Positions 46,052-55,770 of a stretch of DNA of 64,000 bases are shown one piece after another. The position numbers and the translations under genes were made by a program. Position 1 is the stretch's first letter, and each line of letters begins with the position of its first letter. The notes under the pieces were generated by a model that saw only the letters and a program-made list of their open reading frames with translations, ran no database searches and was not told the origin of the DNA. The DNA is from Rhizobiales bacterium SYSU XM002. Its GTDB lineage: Bacteria; Pseudomonadota; Alphaproteobacteria; Rhizobiales; Beijerinckiaceae. The DNA is taken from NCBI GenBank assembly GCA_009846685.1, contig VWVY01000003.1, positions 248,001-312,000 on the forward strand. The letters run 5' to 3'.

Positions 46052-47457
46052 ACCGTCATGTGCCCTCGCTCTTCGGCCGCCTGATCGGTCTGATCGCGCT
46101 CGTTCTTGCTGGTGGGCTCGTAGTGCTCGGCTGGGCCTCGTGGATCTACGCCCGGATCGCCGCTGACGAAGCCTACGACAGGTTGCTGGTCGGCGCCGCG
46201 CTCCAGATCGCCGAGAGCGTCGCCACCGAGCCGGGGCGCATCACCGTTGATCCGCCGATTTCGGCCTTCGAGACGCTGGCAATGGCGGTGAGCGACCGCG
46301 TTTTCTATCGGGTCGCCGATCCGGCCGGCGATACACTGACCGGGCAGGCCGACCTCGGGACAGCCCGCCGGGGCGGGCGGCCGCGCCGGGAGCCCTCCAT
46401 CGTCGATGACAACTATCGCGGCTTTCCGGTCCGGATCGCCACGCTTGGGCGCTACGTCACCGGCCCGGATGTGGCCGGATGGGTTGAGGTCACCGTGGCC
46501 CAGACGATCGACGCGCGGCTCGATCTCGCGCGTGACCTCACCTTGAAGGCGATGCTGCTCGTGCTCGGCATTTCCGGCGTCGCGATGCTGGCGGTCGTCG
46601 TCGCCGTGCGGCAAGGCCTACGCCCGCTTGGCCGCGTCGAGGCCGTGCTGGCGGCACGCGACCCCAAGGACCTGAGCCCGCTTGAGATCGAAACACCGCG
46701 TGAGGTCCGCCCGCTGATCGGTGCGATCAACCATTTCCTGCGTCGTCTTTCGGAACGCATCGGCGGCATGGAACGCTTCGTCGCCGATGCGGCGCACCAG
46801 ATCCGCACGCCGCTGACGGCGCTGAGCGCGCAGGTCGAGCTTCTCTCCTCCGAACAGCGCGCCGAGCGCCGCCGGGCGCAGATCGCCCGCGTGCGCGAGC
46901 GGACCGACCAGCTTGGCCGCCTGACAAACCAGCTTCTGAGTCATGCCATGGTCATCCATCGCCGCGAGGTGGTGCCGCTTGAACCGGTCGATCTCGTCGC
47001 CATCACCCGCGCCGCGCTCGCCGAAACCGTACCGCTCTCTCTCGACCGCGAGGTCCGGATCGGCTTCGAGAGTACGCGAGCGACCATGTCGATCCTCGGC
47101 GACCGGGTCTCGATCCGCGAGGCGATCTCGAACCTTATTCACAACGCGATCCGGCATGGCGCGCCCGGGCACCTCGCCGCCAGCCTCACCGAGGAAGCGG
47201 GAGGGTTTCTCATCCGGATCGAGGACGACGGCCCCGGTATTCCCCCCGCGCGCTGGAGCGAGGTGGTTCTTCCTTTCGTTCGCGGCGCGGAGAACGAAAC
47301 CCAGGCCGACGGATCGGGCCTGGGGCTCGCGATCGCGGCGGATGTCGCCGTCGCTCACGGCGGGCGGTTGGGTTTCGCCCGCTCCGCCGAAGGCCGTTTC
47401 GGGGTGGAGCTCTGGTTCAAGCGACTTCCCGAGCGGGATGAAGGGGGAACCGAATGA
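46048..47457 (+). CDS. tctE: Sensor histidine kinase TctE
   Basis: A 469-residue membrane histidine kinase. One N-terminal span (LIGLIALVLAGGLVVLGWASW), a periplasmic sensor region of about 130 residues, a second span (MLLVLGISGVAMLAVVVAV), and DAAHQIRTPLTALSAQVELL with His250. The ATPase domain has NLIHNAIRHGAPG, DDGPGIPP and GSGLGLAIAADV. It starts with TTG in a 4-bp overlap with tctD. It is followed by a co-translated binding protein. Confidence 0.9.
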   Translation: MNRHVPSLFGRLIGLIALVLAGGLVVLGWASWIYARIAADEAYDRLLVGAALQIAESVATEPGRITVDPPISAFETLAMAVSDRVFYRVADPAGDTLTGQADLGTARRGGRPRREPSIVDDNYRGFPVRIATLGRYVTGPDVAGWVEVTVAQTIDARLDLARDLTLKAMLLVLGISGVAMLAVVVAVRQGLRPLGRVEAVLAARDPKDLSPLEIETPREVRPLIGAINHFLRRLSERIGGMERFVADAAHQIRTPLTALSAQVELLSSEQRAERRRAQIARVRERTDQLGRLTNQLLSHAMVIHRREVVPLEPVDLVAITRAALAETVPLSLDREVRIGFESTRATMSILGDRVSIREAISNLIHNAIRHGAPGHLAASLTEEAGGFLIRIEDDGPGIPPARWSEVVLPFVRGAENETQADGSGLGLAIAADVAVAHGGRLGFARSAEGRFGVELWFKRLPERDEGGTE

Positions 47458-48536
47458 CACGCCATGCCCTTGCCGTGCTGACACTGCTCGCGACCGTCGT
47501 CCCGGCAACCGGTGCCGACGTGACCACCGTTTTCCCGGCGCCCGGCGGCGAGCGGCAAGTCCTGCGGCTCTACACCGCGACCGATCTTGAAGCCTTCGAA
47601 CCACTGATCCACGGCTTCCAGAAAATCGCGCCGGAAGTCACCATCCGCTACACCGAGGGCGTCACCAACACGGTTTTCGACAAGGCCCGCAAGGACTGCG
47701 CCGCCGGACGCGGGGAATCCGATCTCGTCATCACCTCGTCCGTCGATCATCTCGTCGTGTTGGCGAACGAGGGTTGTGCACTCGCACATCGCTCACCCGA
47801 GACCGCGGCGGCACCCGGCTGGACGCGCTGGCGCGACGAGGTCTTCGGCTTCACGCTCGAACCGGCGGTGATCGTCTACAATCGCGCACTGGTCCCCGCC
47901 GACGAAGTGCCGCACACACGCGCGGACCTGATCTCGCTGATGCGCGAAAAGCCGGTTCGCTACAGCGGCCGGATCGGCTCTTACGACATTGGACTCTCCG
48001 GCATCGGTTATCTCTTCGCGGCCTTCGACGGCCGCAATGCGCTGATCTACGGTCGCCTGATCGAAGGCTTCGGCCGCATGAAGCTGGTGACGCGTTGTTG
48101 CACCTCCGATCTCATCCACGAAATCGGTGAAGGCAAGATCGCGATCGGCTACAACCTTCTTGGCTCCTACGCTTATGCCGCGCGCCGCAAGGGCGCGCCG
48201 ATCGGCATCGTCGTGCCGCGCGATTACGTGCTGGCGCTCAGCCGGGGCGCGATGATTCCCGCTCAGGCACCGAACCCGGCTGCCGCCCGCCGCTTTCTCG
48301 ATTTCCTGTTCTCGCCCGCCGGGCAAACGATCATCCGCGAAGAGGCGTTCTTCTTCGACTTCTCCGGCCGCCTCCCGGAAGGGGTAGAAGGGCCGGCCCT
48401 GCCGGTCGAGGCCGGCATCGTCCGCCCCATCGTCATCGGCCCGTCGCTCCTGCCGGTACAGGACCGCGCCAAGCGCGCGCGCTTTCTCGAGGAGTGGCGC
48501 CGCTCAATCGAACCGGCGAGCGAATCGGCTCAATAG
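47454..48536 (+). CDS. Periplasmic iron/phosphoglycerate-type binding protein linked to the two-component system
   Basis: A 360-residue class II periplasmic binding protein. The signal peptide is residues 1-20. The fold includes LRLYTATDLEAFEPLIHGFQKIAPEVTIRYTEG and RYSGRIGSYDIGLSGIGYLF. It overlaps tctE by 4 bp and no transporter genes follow, so it more likely presents ligand to the TctE sensor than feeds a permease, as PgtC does for PgtB. Alternatively it feeds a distant Fe3+-type ABC importer. The pairing is seen; the sensing role is inferred. Confidence 0.8.
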   Translation: MTRHALAVLTLLATVVPATGADVTTVFPAPGGERQVLRLYTATDLEAFEPLIHGFQKIAPEVTIRYTEGVTNTVFDKARKDCAAGRGESDLVITSSVDHLVVLANEGCALAHRSPETAAAPGWTRWRDEVFGFTLEPAVIVYNRALVPADEVPHTRADLISLMREKPVRYSGRIGSYDIGLSGIGYLFAAFDGRNALIYGRLIEGFGRMKLVTRCCTSDLIHEIGEGKIAIGYNLLGSYAYAARRKGAPIGIVVPRDYVLALSRGAMIPAQAPNPAAARRFLDFLFSPAGQTIIREEAFFFDFSGRLPEGVEGPALPVEAGIVRPIVIGPSLLPVQDRAKRARFLEEWRRSIEPASESAQ

Positions 48537-49282
48537 GTCGCTCGGCCACCCGAAATATCGAAGACCCCGCCGGTGGTGAACGAGCAGTCCTCGGAAGCGA
48601 GCCAGGCGATCATCGCCGCGATTTCCTGAACCTCGACGAAGCGGTTCATCGGAATCTTCGAGAGCATGTACTCGATGAACTCAGGTTTCATCTGATCGAA
48701 GATCGCGGTGCGCGCGGCCGCCGGCGTGATGCAATTGACGAGGATATTGGCATTCGCCAGTTCCTTGCCGAGCGATTTGGTCAGCGCGATCAGCCCCGCC
48801 TTCGACGCCGAATAATGCGAGGCATTGGGGTTCCCCTCCTTGCCGGCAATGGAGGCAATGTTGACGATGCGCCCGTATCCGCCCTTGAGCATGACTGGCA
48901 CGACCGAATGGCAGGTGAGGTAGGGGCCGACGAGGTTGACGTCGATCACCTGCCGCCAGACCTCGGGCGCGAGTTCCCAGAGCTTCGCGTTGCCACCCGT
49001 GATCCCGGCATTGTTGACGAGAATGTCGATCCGTCCGTGCCGCTCGGCGGTCGCGGCTGTTGCCCGCGCCACCGAGGCTTCATCCGTCAGCTGCACGATA
49101 TCGGTCGATACCTTGCCTTTCGCCGCAAGAGCGCTTCTCGCCTCGTCGAGTGCAGGCCCGTCGATATCCCAAAGCACGACGCTCGCGCCGGAATCGAGCA
49201 TCCGCTCCGCCGCAGCATAGCCGATGCCGCGTGCACCGCCCGTGATGACAGCCACCCGGCCTGCGAGATCGATCCTGTTCAT
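48530..49282 (-). CDS. SDR-family oxidoreductase (FabG-like)
   Basis: A 250-residue classical SDR. It shows the cofactor motif TGGARGIGYAAAE, NNAG, and the triad in IVNIASIAG and HYSASKAG. The ending TGGVFDISGGRATY is standard. It stands alone, convergent with the binding-protein gene (7-bp overlap). A 3-oxoacyl reductase or sugar-acid dehydrogenase are both possible. Confidence 0.88.
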   Translation of the reverse strand: MNRIDLAGRVAVITGGARGIGYAAAERMLDSGASVVLWDIDGPALDEARSALAAKGKVSTDIVQLTDEASVARATAATAERHGRIDILVNNAGITGGNAKLWELAPEVWRQVIDVNLVGPYLTCHSVVPVMLKGGYGRIVNIASIAGKEGNPNASHYSASKAGLIALTKSLGKELANANILVNCITPAAARTAIFDQMKPEFIEYMLSKIPMNRFVEVQEIAAMIAWLASEDCSFTTGGVFDISGGRATY

Positions 49283-49540
49283 GCACTATCCTCCCCGTGC
49301 GGTCATGCGCCTCTTACCGAGTTCGTTGTGCACAGCATACCGATATTGTCCAGAGGTGGCGCGGATCTTCCCACGCATTCCGGCGCGGCGGAACGACAGG
49401 CGGAGCAACCACCGGCCCCTCGTGGAATCGGATCATCGAAAATTAACGGCATGATTTAACGCGATTTTTCCACGTGTTCTCTACATTGCCGCTCGGTCAG
49501 GAGGAGAAATGCGTCCTGGCGCCGATCGAAAGGGTACAGA

Positions 49541-51004
49541 ATGTCGAAGGTGATCGAACGCGCGAAGAGCTTCCTGGAAAGCCGATCGGGGAATATCTCC
49601 GTGATGATGAGCATCGGTATGGTCTCGCTGATCGGTGTCACGGGGATCGGTGTCGACTACTCGCGCGTGATGCGGGCCAAATCTGAGATTTTCGCCGCCG
49701 CCGACTCCGCTGCCCTTGCCGCCGCGCGCACCTACGGCACCGCCGCCGAGCGCGAGACCGTTGCCCGAAAAGTCTTCGGCGCCAACGTAACCAAGCTCGA
49801 CACAGTCGCGAGCTATACGATTTCGCCCGAGAATATTGTCCGCGAGGGCGCGAACTATGGTTATCGCGTCGCAGCCACCGCAACGGTGAAGACCATGTTC
49901 GGCCAGATGTTCGGCGTCGACAAATACACCGCCAACGTGCTCGCGGAAGCAATCGGCGTGATTTCCTCGAATACCGAGATCGCGCTGGTGCTCGATTCGA
50001 CCTATTCGATGACCGGCTGGAAGATGGACACGCTGAAGAAGGCCGCAGTCGCGATGGTCGATGATCTCTCGAAGATCACGCCGAAGGCCGAGCAGTTGAA
50101 GTTCTCGCTGGTCCCGTTCTCGAACTACGTGAACATCGGCATGGGCAACCGCAAGAAGAGTTGGATGAGCGTGCCGGATGACTACAAGGATCCGGACAAG
50201 CAGGTCTGCTGGAACGAGTATCCCGTCATCGGCCAGACGAACTGCCGCATGGTGACCTATCCGGCAACGCCCGGCAGCGCGCCCGGCACTTGCTACAACG
50301 ACGGCGTGCCCTATTCCTGCGGCGGTTCCTCGCCACAGCCAGCCCGCACCGTTCAGGTCTGCGACAATGTCTACGGCTCGACGCCGACCCAGAAGTGCTA
50401 CATCCAGCAGGGCGCCTGGCATCGCTGGAACGGCTGTGTCGGCTCGCGCAACTACCCGCTGAACACCAAGGACGAGAACTACAACGTCAAGATCCCGGGC
50501 CTGCTGGATTATTCCTGCGGCACCGAGCTTGTCGAACTCACGTCCAATCACGGTCAGGTCCGCTCTGCCATCAACAAGCTCAACCCGAACGGCGAAACCT
50601 ACATCCCGGCCGGCCTTGTCTGGGGTTGGCGTACCCTCTCGAGCGTGGAGCCCTTCGCCGGTGCGAAGAGCACCTCGACCACTCCGGTCCGCAAGTATCT
50701 CGTGTTGATGACCGACGGCTTCAACACCAAGTCGCCGAACTATCCCTACCACGACAGCGGCGACCGGGCGACATCCGACAAGCTCGTCAAGGAAACCTGC
50801 GCCAATATTGCCAAGGACAAGGACAACGACATCACGATCTTTTCTGTCGCTTTCGACGTGAAGGACGCGGGGATCAAGACGATGCTCAAGGACTGCGCGA
50901 AGAACACCAACGGCCAGTTCTTCGACGCGACCAATGCCAACGAGTTCCTCGCCGCCTTCGCCAAGATCGGCTCGACGATCGCGGAATTGCGCCTCAGCAA
51001 GTAA
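49541..51004 (+). CDS. TadG-like pilus-assembly protein with a von Willebrand factor A domain
   Basis: A 487-residue protein. One N-terminal membrane helix (residues about 17-37) in a TadE/TadG-like segment (SGNISVMMSIGMVSLIGVTGIGVDYSRVM) is followed by the ALAAARTYG pseudopilin-like region. A vWA domain starts at LVLDSTYSM, with the metal-binding motif written D-S-T-x-S, and ends LMTDGFNTK. A Cys-rich insert (about residues 220-300, seven Cys) splits the domain. No other tad/cpa gene is in the window, so the partner locus is elsewhere. It stands alone with its own terminator. Confidence 0.85.
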   Translation: MSKVIERAKSFLESRSGNISVMMSIGMVSLIGVTGIGVDYSRVMRAKSEIFAAADSAALAAARTYGTAAERETVARKVFGANVTKLDTVASYTISPENIVREGANYGYRVAATATVKTMFGQMFGVDKYTANVLAEAIGVISSNTEIALVLDSTYSMTGWKMDTLKKAAVAMVDDLSKITPKAEQLKFSLVPFSNYVNIGMGNRKKSWMSVPDDYKDPDKQVCWNEYPVIGQTNCRMVTYPATPGSAPGTCYNDGVPYSCGGSSPQPARTVQVCDNVYGSTPTQKCYIQQGAWHRWNGCVGSRNYPLNTKDENYNVKIPGLLDYSCGTELVELTSNHGQVRSAINKLNPNGETYIPAGLVWGWRTLSSVEPFAGAKSTSTTPVRKYLVLMTDGFNTKSPNYPYHDSGDRATSDKLVKETCANIAKDKDNDITIFSVAFDVKDAGIKTMLKDCAKNTNGQFFDATNANEFLAAFAKIGSTIAELRLSK

Positions 51005-51025
51005 GCAGAGAGCTTTCGGACCAAT

Positions 51026-51056
51026 AAAAAGGCCGGGCGAATGCCCGGCCTTTTTT
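51026..51056. terminator. Bidirectional terminator between the TadG-like gene and hmgA
   Basis: Arms AAAAAGGCCGGGC and GCCCGGCCTTTTT around GAAT. The T-run and A-run make it work for both convergent genes; the hmgA stop lies in it. Confidence 0.92.
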
Positions 51057-52422
51057 ACCAGTTCGGTTTCTTGCTCGCGGGGTCAAACCGTCGTTTCAGC
51101 CCGCCCCAGCAATCGAGATACTCCTGATCGATCAGCGAGAGCGTCGAGGCGAAGGCCGTCAGGCGCTGGGGCAGCCGTGTCTCGAACATGAAGGCCATCG
51201 TGCCGGTGAGCTTGTGCGGCTGCATCGGCTCGTTCGAGGCATTCTCGAACGCCGGCGCGTCGGGGCCATGCGGCAGCATCATGTTATGGAGGCTCATCCC
51301 GCCCGGGACGAAACCCTTCGGTTTGGCGTCATAGATGCCGTAGATCAGTCCCATGAATTCACTCATGATGTTCCGGTGATACCACGGCGGGCGGAACGTG
51401 TTCTCCGCCACCATCCAGCGCTCGGGGAAAATCACGAAATCGATGTTTGCCGTGCCGACCTCCCCGGAAGGCGAGGTGAGCACCGTGAAGATCGAGGGAT
51501 CGGGATGATCGAACTGGATCGCGCCGACGGGCGAGAAATGCCGGAGGTCGTATTTGTAGGGGTAATAGTTCCCGTGCCAGGCGATGACGTCGAGCGGTGA
51601 GGCATCGAGATCCGTCACGAACATCTCGCCACACCATTTGACGTAGAGTTGCCCCTTGACCTGTCGGTCCTCGTAGGCCGCTACGGGCGCCTTGAAGTCA
51701 CGCGCGTTGGCGAGGCAGTTCGCACCGATCGGGCCGCGTTCGGGCAGAGTGAGCGCGCCGCCGTAATTCTCGCAGACATAGGCTCGCGCTGGCCCATCGA
51801 CGGGGTCGCACGCGAAAATGATCCCGCGGGGAATGATGCAGATCTCGCCCGGCTCGATCTCGATGACACCGAATTCGGTGCGGAAGCGCAGGCGGCCCTC
51901 CTGCGCGACAATCATCAATTCGCCGTCGGCATTGAAGAAATATTCGTCCGCCATCGAGGCTGTGATCAGCGCGATATGCGCCGCCATCCCCGTCTGCCCC
52001 TCGGCATCGCCGGCGGTGACGATGGTATGCAGACCGGTGCGGAAATTGAGGCTCGCGGCCGGAATCGGGATCGGCTTCCAGCGCAGTTGACCGATCGGCA
52101 GGCTCGATTCCTCGCGGTTCGGCGCGGTGCGGATCATCCCGCAATCTGTTTTCCGATACCGCCCCTGATGTTTGACGCCCGGTAAAATGCGATAAAGCCA
52201 CGAGCGCTCATTCGTCGAGCGCGGCGCGGTGAAAGGCGAACCGGACAATTGTTCGGCGTAGAGGCCATAGTTGCATTTCTGCGGCGAGTTGCGCCCGACC
52301 GGCAGCGCGTCAGGCAGCGCTTCCGTCTCGAAGGAATTGCCGAAACCGGTCATGTAAGCGAGTTGCTGTTCAACCGTCAGCTTCCCGCCGCCCGCCCGGA
52401 TCGGCGTGTTCTGGATGTTCAT
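51055..52422 (-). CDS. hmgA: Homogentisate 1,2-dioxygenase
   Basis: A 455-residue iron dioxygenase that cleaves homogentisate to maleylacetoacetate in tyrosine and phenylalanine breakdown. Seen: [26 protein letters not shown] at the N terminus, and the iron-ligand region [33 protein letters not shown] 52420-52422 ([12 protein letters not shown]) with GGAGGA is chosen. fahA and maiA are not adjacent. Confidence 0.96.
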   Translation of the reverse strand: MNIQNTPIRAGGGKLTVEQQLAYMTGFGNSFETEALPDALPVGRNSPQKCNYGLYAEQLSGSPFTAPRSTNERSWLYRILPGVKHQGRYRKTDCGMIRTAPNREESSLPIGQLRWKPIPIPAASLNFRTGLHTIVTAGDAEGQTGMAAHIALITASMADEYFFNADGELMIVAQEGRLRFRTEFGVIEIEPGEICIIPRGIIFACDPVDGPARAYVCENYGGALTLPERGPIGANCLANARDFKAPVAAYEDRQVKGQLYVKWCGEMFVTDLDASPLDVIAWHGNYYPYKYDLRHFSPVGAIQFDHPDPSIFTVLTSPSGEVGTANIDFVIFPERWMVAENTFRPPWYHRNIMSEFMGLIYGIYDAKPKGFVPGGMSLHNMMLPHGPDAPAFENASNEPMQPHKLTGTMAFMFETRLPQRLTAFASTLSLIDQEYLDCWGGLKRRFDPASKKPNW

Positions 52423-52519
52423 CGCGAATCCTCCCCGCAGGCGACCGGCCCGCAAATGCAGGGCGCGGATCATGCCAGAGCCGGGCAGAATGGCAACCTA
52501 TTTGTTTCTCATGAAACTA

Positions 52520-53404
52520 TCAGCCAACGGCTGGCGGCTTGCCAAGGTGTCTTTCGAGAAAATCGAGGCTCCGCTGCCAGGCGAGCGTCGCTGCGGGGGC
52601 GTTGTAGCGGGCTGCGTTGGTATCGTTATTGAAGGCGTGATCGACACCCGCATAGACGTGCAGTTCAAAGGTCTTGCCGGCCTGCTCCAGCGCGGATTTG
52701 TAGGCGGGAATGCCAGCGTTTATGCGATCGTCCTTGCCGGCATAATGCAACATCAGCGCGGCTCGAATGCTGCTCACACGCTCGGCTGGCACCTGCGAAC
52801 CGTAATAGGCGATGCCGGCCCCGAGCGTCGGCTCGATGCAGGCGATACGGTTCACCTGCCCACCGCCCCAGCAGAAACCCATCGCGCCGACCTTGCCGGT
52901 TGATTGCGGATGGCCCGCGAGGAAACGCACGGCAGCGGCGATCCGCTTTGCCGCATCCTCCGGGCTCAGCTTGCCAATCACGTCACGCGCCTTGTCCTCG
53001 TCCGCCGGCGTGCCGCCTTCCGGCGAGAGCGCATCGATCCCGAGCGTCAGATAGCCTGCGAGCGCCGCGCGGCGCGTCATGTCGCGGATATGAGGATTGA
53101 GGCCGCGATTCTCGTGGATCATCACCAGCGCCGGGCGTTTTGCCTCGCCCTTGGCCGCGACTAGATAGCCCTTCAAACCGGCTTCCGAGCCGGGCACCGC
53201 GACATCGCCGGAGACCAGCCGTAGATCATCCGGCTTCACCGTCTCGGCGCGAGCATAATCGTTCTGGAGCAGCGGGAGCATTGCTGCGGCAGCACCGGCC
53301 GAGCCGGCAAGGCGCGTCAGATGCTCCATGAAGGCGCGGCGATCCATGCCGCCATGCGTGAAGCGGTCGTAAAGCTGGATGATTTCACGGTCGATCGACG
53401 GCAT
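52520..53404 (-). CDS. Dienelactone-hydrolase family protein with an N-terminal Tat-like segment
   Basis: A 294-residue alpha/beta hydrolase of the DLH family. Nucleophile Cys in GAMGFCWGGGQVN, and C-terminal YAGVDHAFNND with the catalytic His. The N terminus (MDRRAFMEHLTRLAGSAGAAAAMLPLL) looks like a twin-arginine signal, although it starts about 20 residues in, so export is probable. The start is ATG 53402-53404. It is placed after hmgA, but a link to homogentisate is not shown. Confidence 0.85.
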   Translation of the reverse strand: MPSIDREIIQLYDRFTHGGMDRRAFMEHLTRLAGSAGAAAAMLPLLQNDYARAETVKPDDLRLVSGDVAVPGSEAGLKGYLVAAKGEAKRPALVMIHENRGLNPHIRDMTRRAALAGYLTLGIDALSPEGGTPADEDKARDVIGKLSPEDAAKRIAAAVRFLAGHPQSTGKVGAMGFCWGGGQVNRIACIEPTLGAGIAYYGSQVPAERVSSIRAALMLHYAGKDDRINAGIPAYKSALEQAGKTFELHVYAGVDHAFNNDTNAARYNAPAATLAWQRSLDFLERHLGKPPAVG

Positions 53405-53673
53405 GGCTTCCTCTCTGGTGCGCGGGCGCAGGATGGCACGGCGCCGCCCGGACCCATCCCAAAGGCAGGATATCTCCGCGGGCTGGTACCACAAGCGATC
53501 AATATTGCACCGGCCGACACGATTGCGCGATCAGGCGCGTTGCAAAACAGCAACAATAATCGACCGAACACATGTCTTTCGCGTGCAATGGCAAAATCTT
53601 AGTGGACAGTATTAACAACTTGGCCAGCATCGTGCCGCCGCGTAATCCAACGCGAATCGGGAGACTGCGAACG

Positions 53674-53775
53674 ATGAAGACGATTGCCAAGGTTATTCTG
53701 ATGACGATGATCGCCAGCGCCGCCGTGGCCTGCGCCACCGCGCCGGAGAAGGCGCCGGTCGTCCGCAAGGGCTGA
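53674..53775 (+). CDS. Small lipoprotein, 33 residues
   Basis: A very short ORF with a good ribosome site (GGGAG) and its own terminator at 53794-53827. It encodes a complete lipoprotein signal (MKTIAKVILMTMIASAAVAC) with lipobox Cys20, followed by a 13-residue tail ATAPEKAPVVRKG. Similar in design to entericidin and other tiny lipoproteins. The function is unknown. Upstream, 53405-53673 is the divergent DLH promoter region with no gene seen. Confidence 0.65.
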   Translation: MKTIAKVILMTMIASAAVACATAPEKAPVVRKG

Positions 53776-53793
53776 TCCGCCATCATGGCTCAA

Positions 53794-53827
53794 AACCCGC
53801 CGGTGGTGATGCCCCGGCGGGTTTTTT
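53794..53827 (+). terminator. Terminator of the small lipoprotein gene
   Basis: Arms AACCCGCCGG and CCGGCGGGTT around a 10-nt loop, followed by a T-run. Confidence 0.88.
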
Positions 53828-53840
53828 GTTGTCCGGAAAC

Positions 53841-53864
53841 AAAAAAGGCGGCCCGCAGGCCGCC
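53841..53864 (-). terminator. Terminator of the rpsP-trmD-rplS operon
   Basis: Arms GGCGGCC and GGCCGCC around CGCA, followed on the minus strand by six T residues. It lies 27 bp past the rplS stop. Confidence 0.85.
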
Positions 53865-53891
53865 TGGATAGTTTGAAGAGGATGACCGCGT

Positions 53892-54275
53892 TCAGGCGGT
53901 CTTGCCATCCGTCTTGCGATCGGTACGCTCGGCGATACGGGCCGACTTGCCGCGACGGTCGCGCAGATAATAGAGCTTCGCGCGGCGAACCTTGCCGCGG
54001 CGAACCAGCTTGATCGAATCGATGTTCGGCGAATAGAGCGGGAACACGCGCTCGACACCCTCGCCGTAGGAAATCTTGCGGACAGTGAAGCTCTCATTTA
54101 GGCCGCCGCCATTACGGGCGATGCAGACGCCTTCATAGGCCTGCACGCGGGAACGATCGCCTTCCTTGACCTTCACGTTGACGATCACAGTGTCGCCGGG
54201 GGCGAAATCCGGGATCGACTTCTCGCCCAGCACGCGGGCGGCTTCTTCTTTCTCGAGTGTAGCGATGATATCCAT
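53892..54275 (-). CDS. rplS: 50S ribosomal protein L19
   Basis: A 127-residue L19. Seen: [37 protein letters not shown] and [37 protein letters not shown]. The start ATG 54273-54275 ([12 protein letters not shown]) is preferred over TTG 54281. It closes the ribosomal/tRNA-modification run after trmD. Confidence 0.97.
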   Translation of the reverse strand: MDIIATLEKEEAARVLGEKSIPDFAPGDTVIVNVKVKEGDRSRVQAYEGVCIARNGGGLNESFTVRKISYGEGVERVFPLYSPNIDSIKLVRRGKVRRAKLYYLRDRRGKSARIAERTDRKTDGKTA

Positions 54276-54371
54276 CGTCAAAGACCTTTTCCGTTTCGTC
54301 TCTTGTGGACGAGCGCTTGGGCACGCTGTTTTGAGTTGAGGCGCGCTCCCTACACGAGGTGCGCCGGATTG

Positions 54372-55103
54372 TCATCCCTCCGCGGGAGGTTTTTTGCGCT
54401 TTTTCGGCGCCTTGGGCGGGATTTTCGCAGCGAGATCAGGTCGACGCGCCCGCGTCAGGGCTTCAGACCGGTCCCGTCGCCATTCGGCGATCGCGGCATG
54501 GTTGCCGGAGGTCAGGATTTCGGGGATTTCGCGGCCCTCCCATTCCCGGGGGCGGGTATAATGCGGATATTCGAGCAGGCCCTGCTCGTGGCTCTCCTCG
54601 AGATCGCTCGCCTGCCCACCCATCACACCGGGGATGAGGCGGATGATCGCGTCGAGCATCACCTGCGCCGCGAGTTCACCGCCCGAGAGCACGTAATCAC
54701 CGATCGAGACCTCCTGAAGCCCGCGCGCCTCAATGACGCGTTCGTCGATCCCCTCGAACCGACCGCAGACAAGGATCGCGCCAGGGCCGGCAGCCAGTTC
54801 GCGCGCCATCGCCTGATCGAACACCCGGCCGCGCGGGCTCATCAGGTAACGCGGGCGGGCATCCTCCACCGGGATTGCCGCATCAAGCGCGGCGGCCAGC
54901 ACATCGGCTCGGATCACCATGCCCGGCCCGCCCCCGGCCGGCGTATCGTCAACGGCGCGATGCCGGCCGATGCCGTGATCGCGGATATCCTTGATATCGA
55001 GACTCCAGAGCCCGCGCCCGAGTGCATCCCCCGCGAGCGATTGTCCGAGCGTGCCGGGAAACATGTCCGGCATTAGCGTGAGGACAAGCGCCCGGAACGC
55101 CAT
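54372..55103 (-). CDS. trmD: tRNA (guanine-N1-)-methyltransferase TrmD
   Basis: A 243-residue SPOUT methyltransferase that makes m1G37 in tRNAs. Seen: [63 protein letters not shown] and [10 protein letters not shown] with the trefoil-knot SAM site. The C-terminal tail is Lys/Pro-rich. ATG 55101-55103 is chosen. It is 1 bp after the HAD gene. Confidence 0.96.
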   Translation of the reverse strand: MAFRALVLTLMPDMFPGTLGQSLAGDALGRGLWSLDIKDIRDHGIGRHRAVDDTPAGGGPGMVIRADVLAAALDAAIPVEDARPRYLMSPRGRVFDQAMARELAAGPGAILVCGRFEGIDERVIEARGLQEVSIGDYVLSGGELAAQVMLDAIIRLIPGVMGGQASDLEESHEQGLLEYPHYTRPREWEGREIPEILTSGNHAAIAEWRRDRSEALTRARRPDLAAKIPPKAPKKRKKPPAEG

Positions 55104-55104
55104 C

Positions 55105-55770
55105 TCAGCCCGCCCGGAACGCGAAGCGGCCATCGAGATCGGCGAAGGTCGGCACGGCGGCGATCACGTTGTCGAAGGCCGCGAAATCCGGCGTCTTCAG
55201 CATCGTCAGCATGGCGACGGCGCGCATTCCCGCCCGTCGCGCCGCCTCGACGCCGAGCGGCGCATCCTCGAACACCACGCATTCGGCCGGCGCGACGCCC
55301 ATCCGCTCGGCAGCGGCGAGGAACATGTCCGGGTGCGGTTTGCCCCGAAAGCCCTGACTGGGCGAAACGATGGTGCGGAAACGCGCGCGCAAGGCCAGCG
55401 TATCGAGCACCACGGCGATATTGTCGTTCGGCGCGGCGGTGCCGACCGCCATCGGCACGTCAGCGGCCTCGGCGCGCGCCATCAGATCGGTGAGGCCGGA
55501 GACGGCCCGCACATGCGGGCGATAGAGCTCGACATAGAGTGCCTCCTTCTCCATGCCGCGCGCGACGATCTCCTCGGATGAGAGATCCGGGAACATTTCG
55601 CTGATGATTTCCGGGTTGGTGCGCCCGGCTGTGCGGCCGAAGAAACTCGGCCGATCGAACGGCAACGCATACTTTGCGTGCCAGGCCTCCCACGCGTCAT
55701 CGTGGTAGCGCATATTATCGACGATGGTGCCGTCCATGTCGAAGATCAGACCACGGATCGGCACGCTCAT
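55105..55770 (-). CDS. HAD-family hydrolase (phosphatase/beta-phosphoglucomutase-like)
   Basis: A 221-residue HAD hydrolase. The nucleophile motif is [10 protein letters not shown], the motif II region is [10 protein letters not shown], and the motif III/IV region is [16 protein letters not shown]...[16 protein letters not shown]. It looks like a beta-phosphoglucomutase/phosphatase-type enzyme. It is inserted between rimM (4-bp overlap) and trmD (1-bp gap) in a core ribosomal operon, which is uncommon. The substrate is unknown. Confidence 0.9.
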   Translation of the reverse strand: MSVPIRGLIFDMDGTIVDNMRYHDDAWEAWHAKYALPFDRPSFFGRTAGRTNPEIISEMFPDLSSEEIVARGMEKEALYVELYRPHVRAVSGLTDLMARAEAADVPMAVGTAAPNDNIAVVLDTLALRARFRTIVSPSQGFRGKPHPDMFLAAAERMGVAPAECVVFEDAPLGVEAARRAGMRAVAMLTMLKTPDFAAFDNVIAAVPTFADLDGRFAFRAG

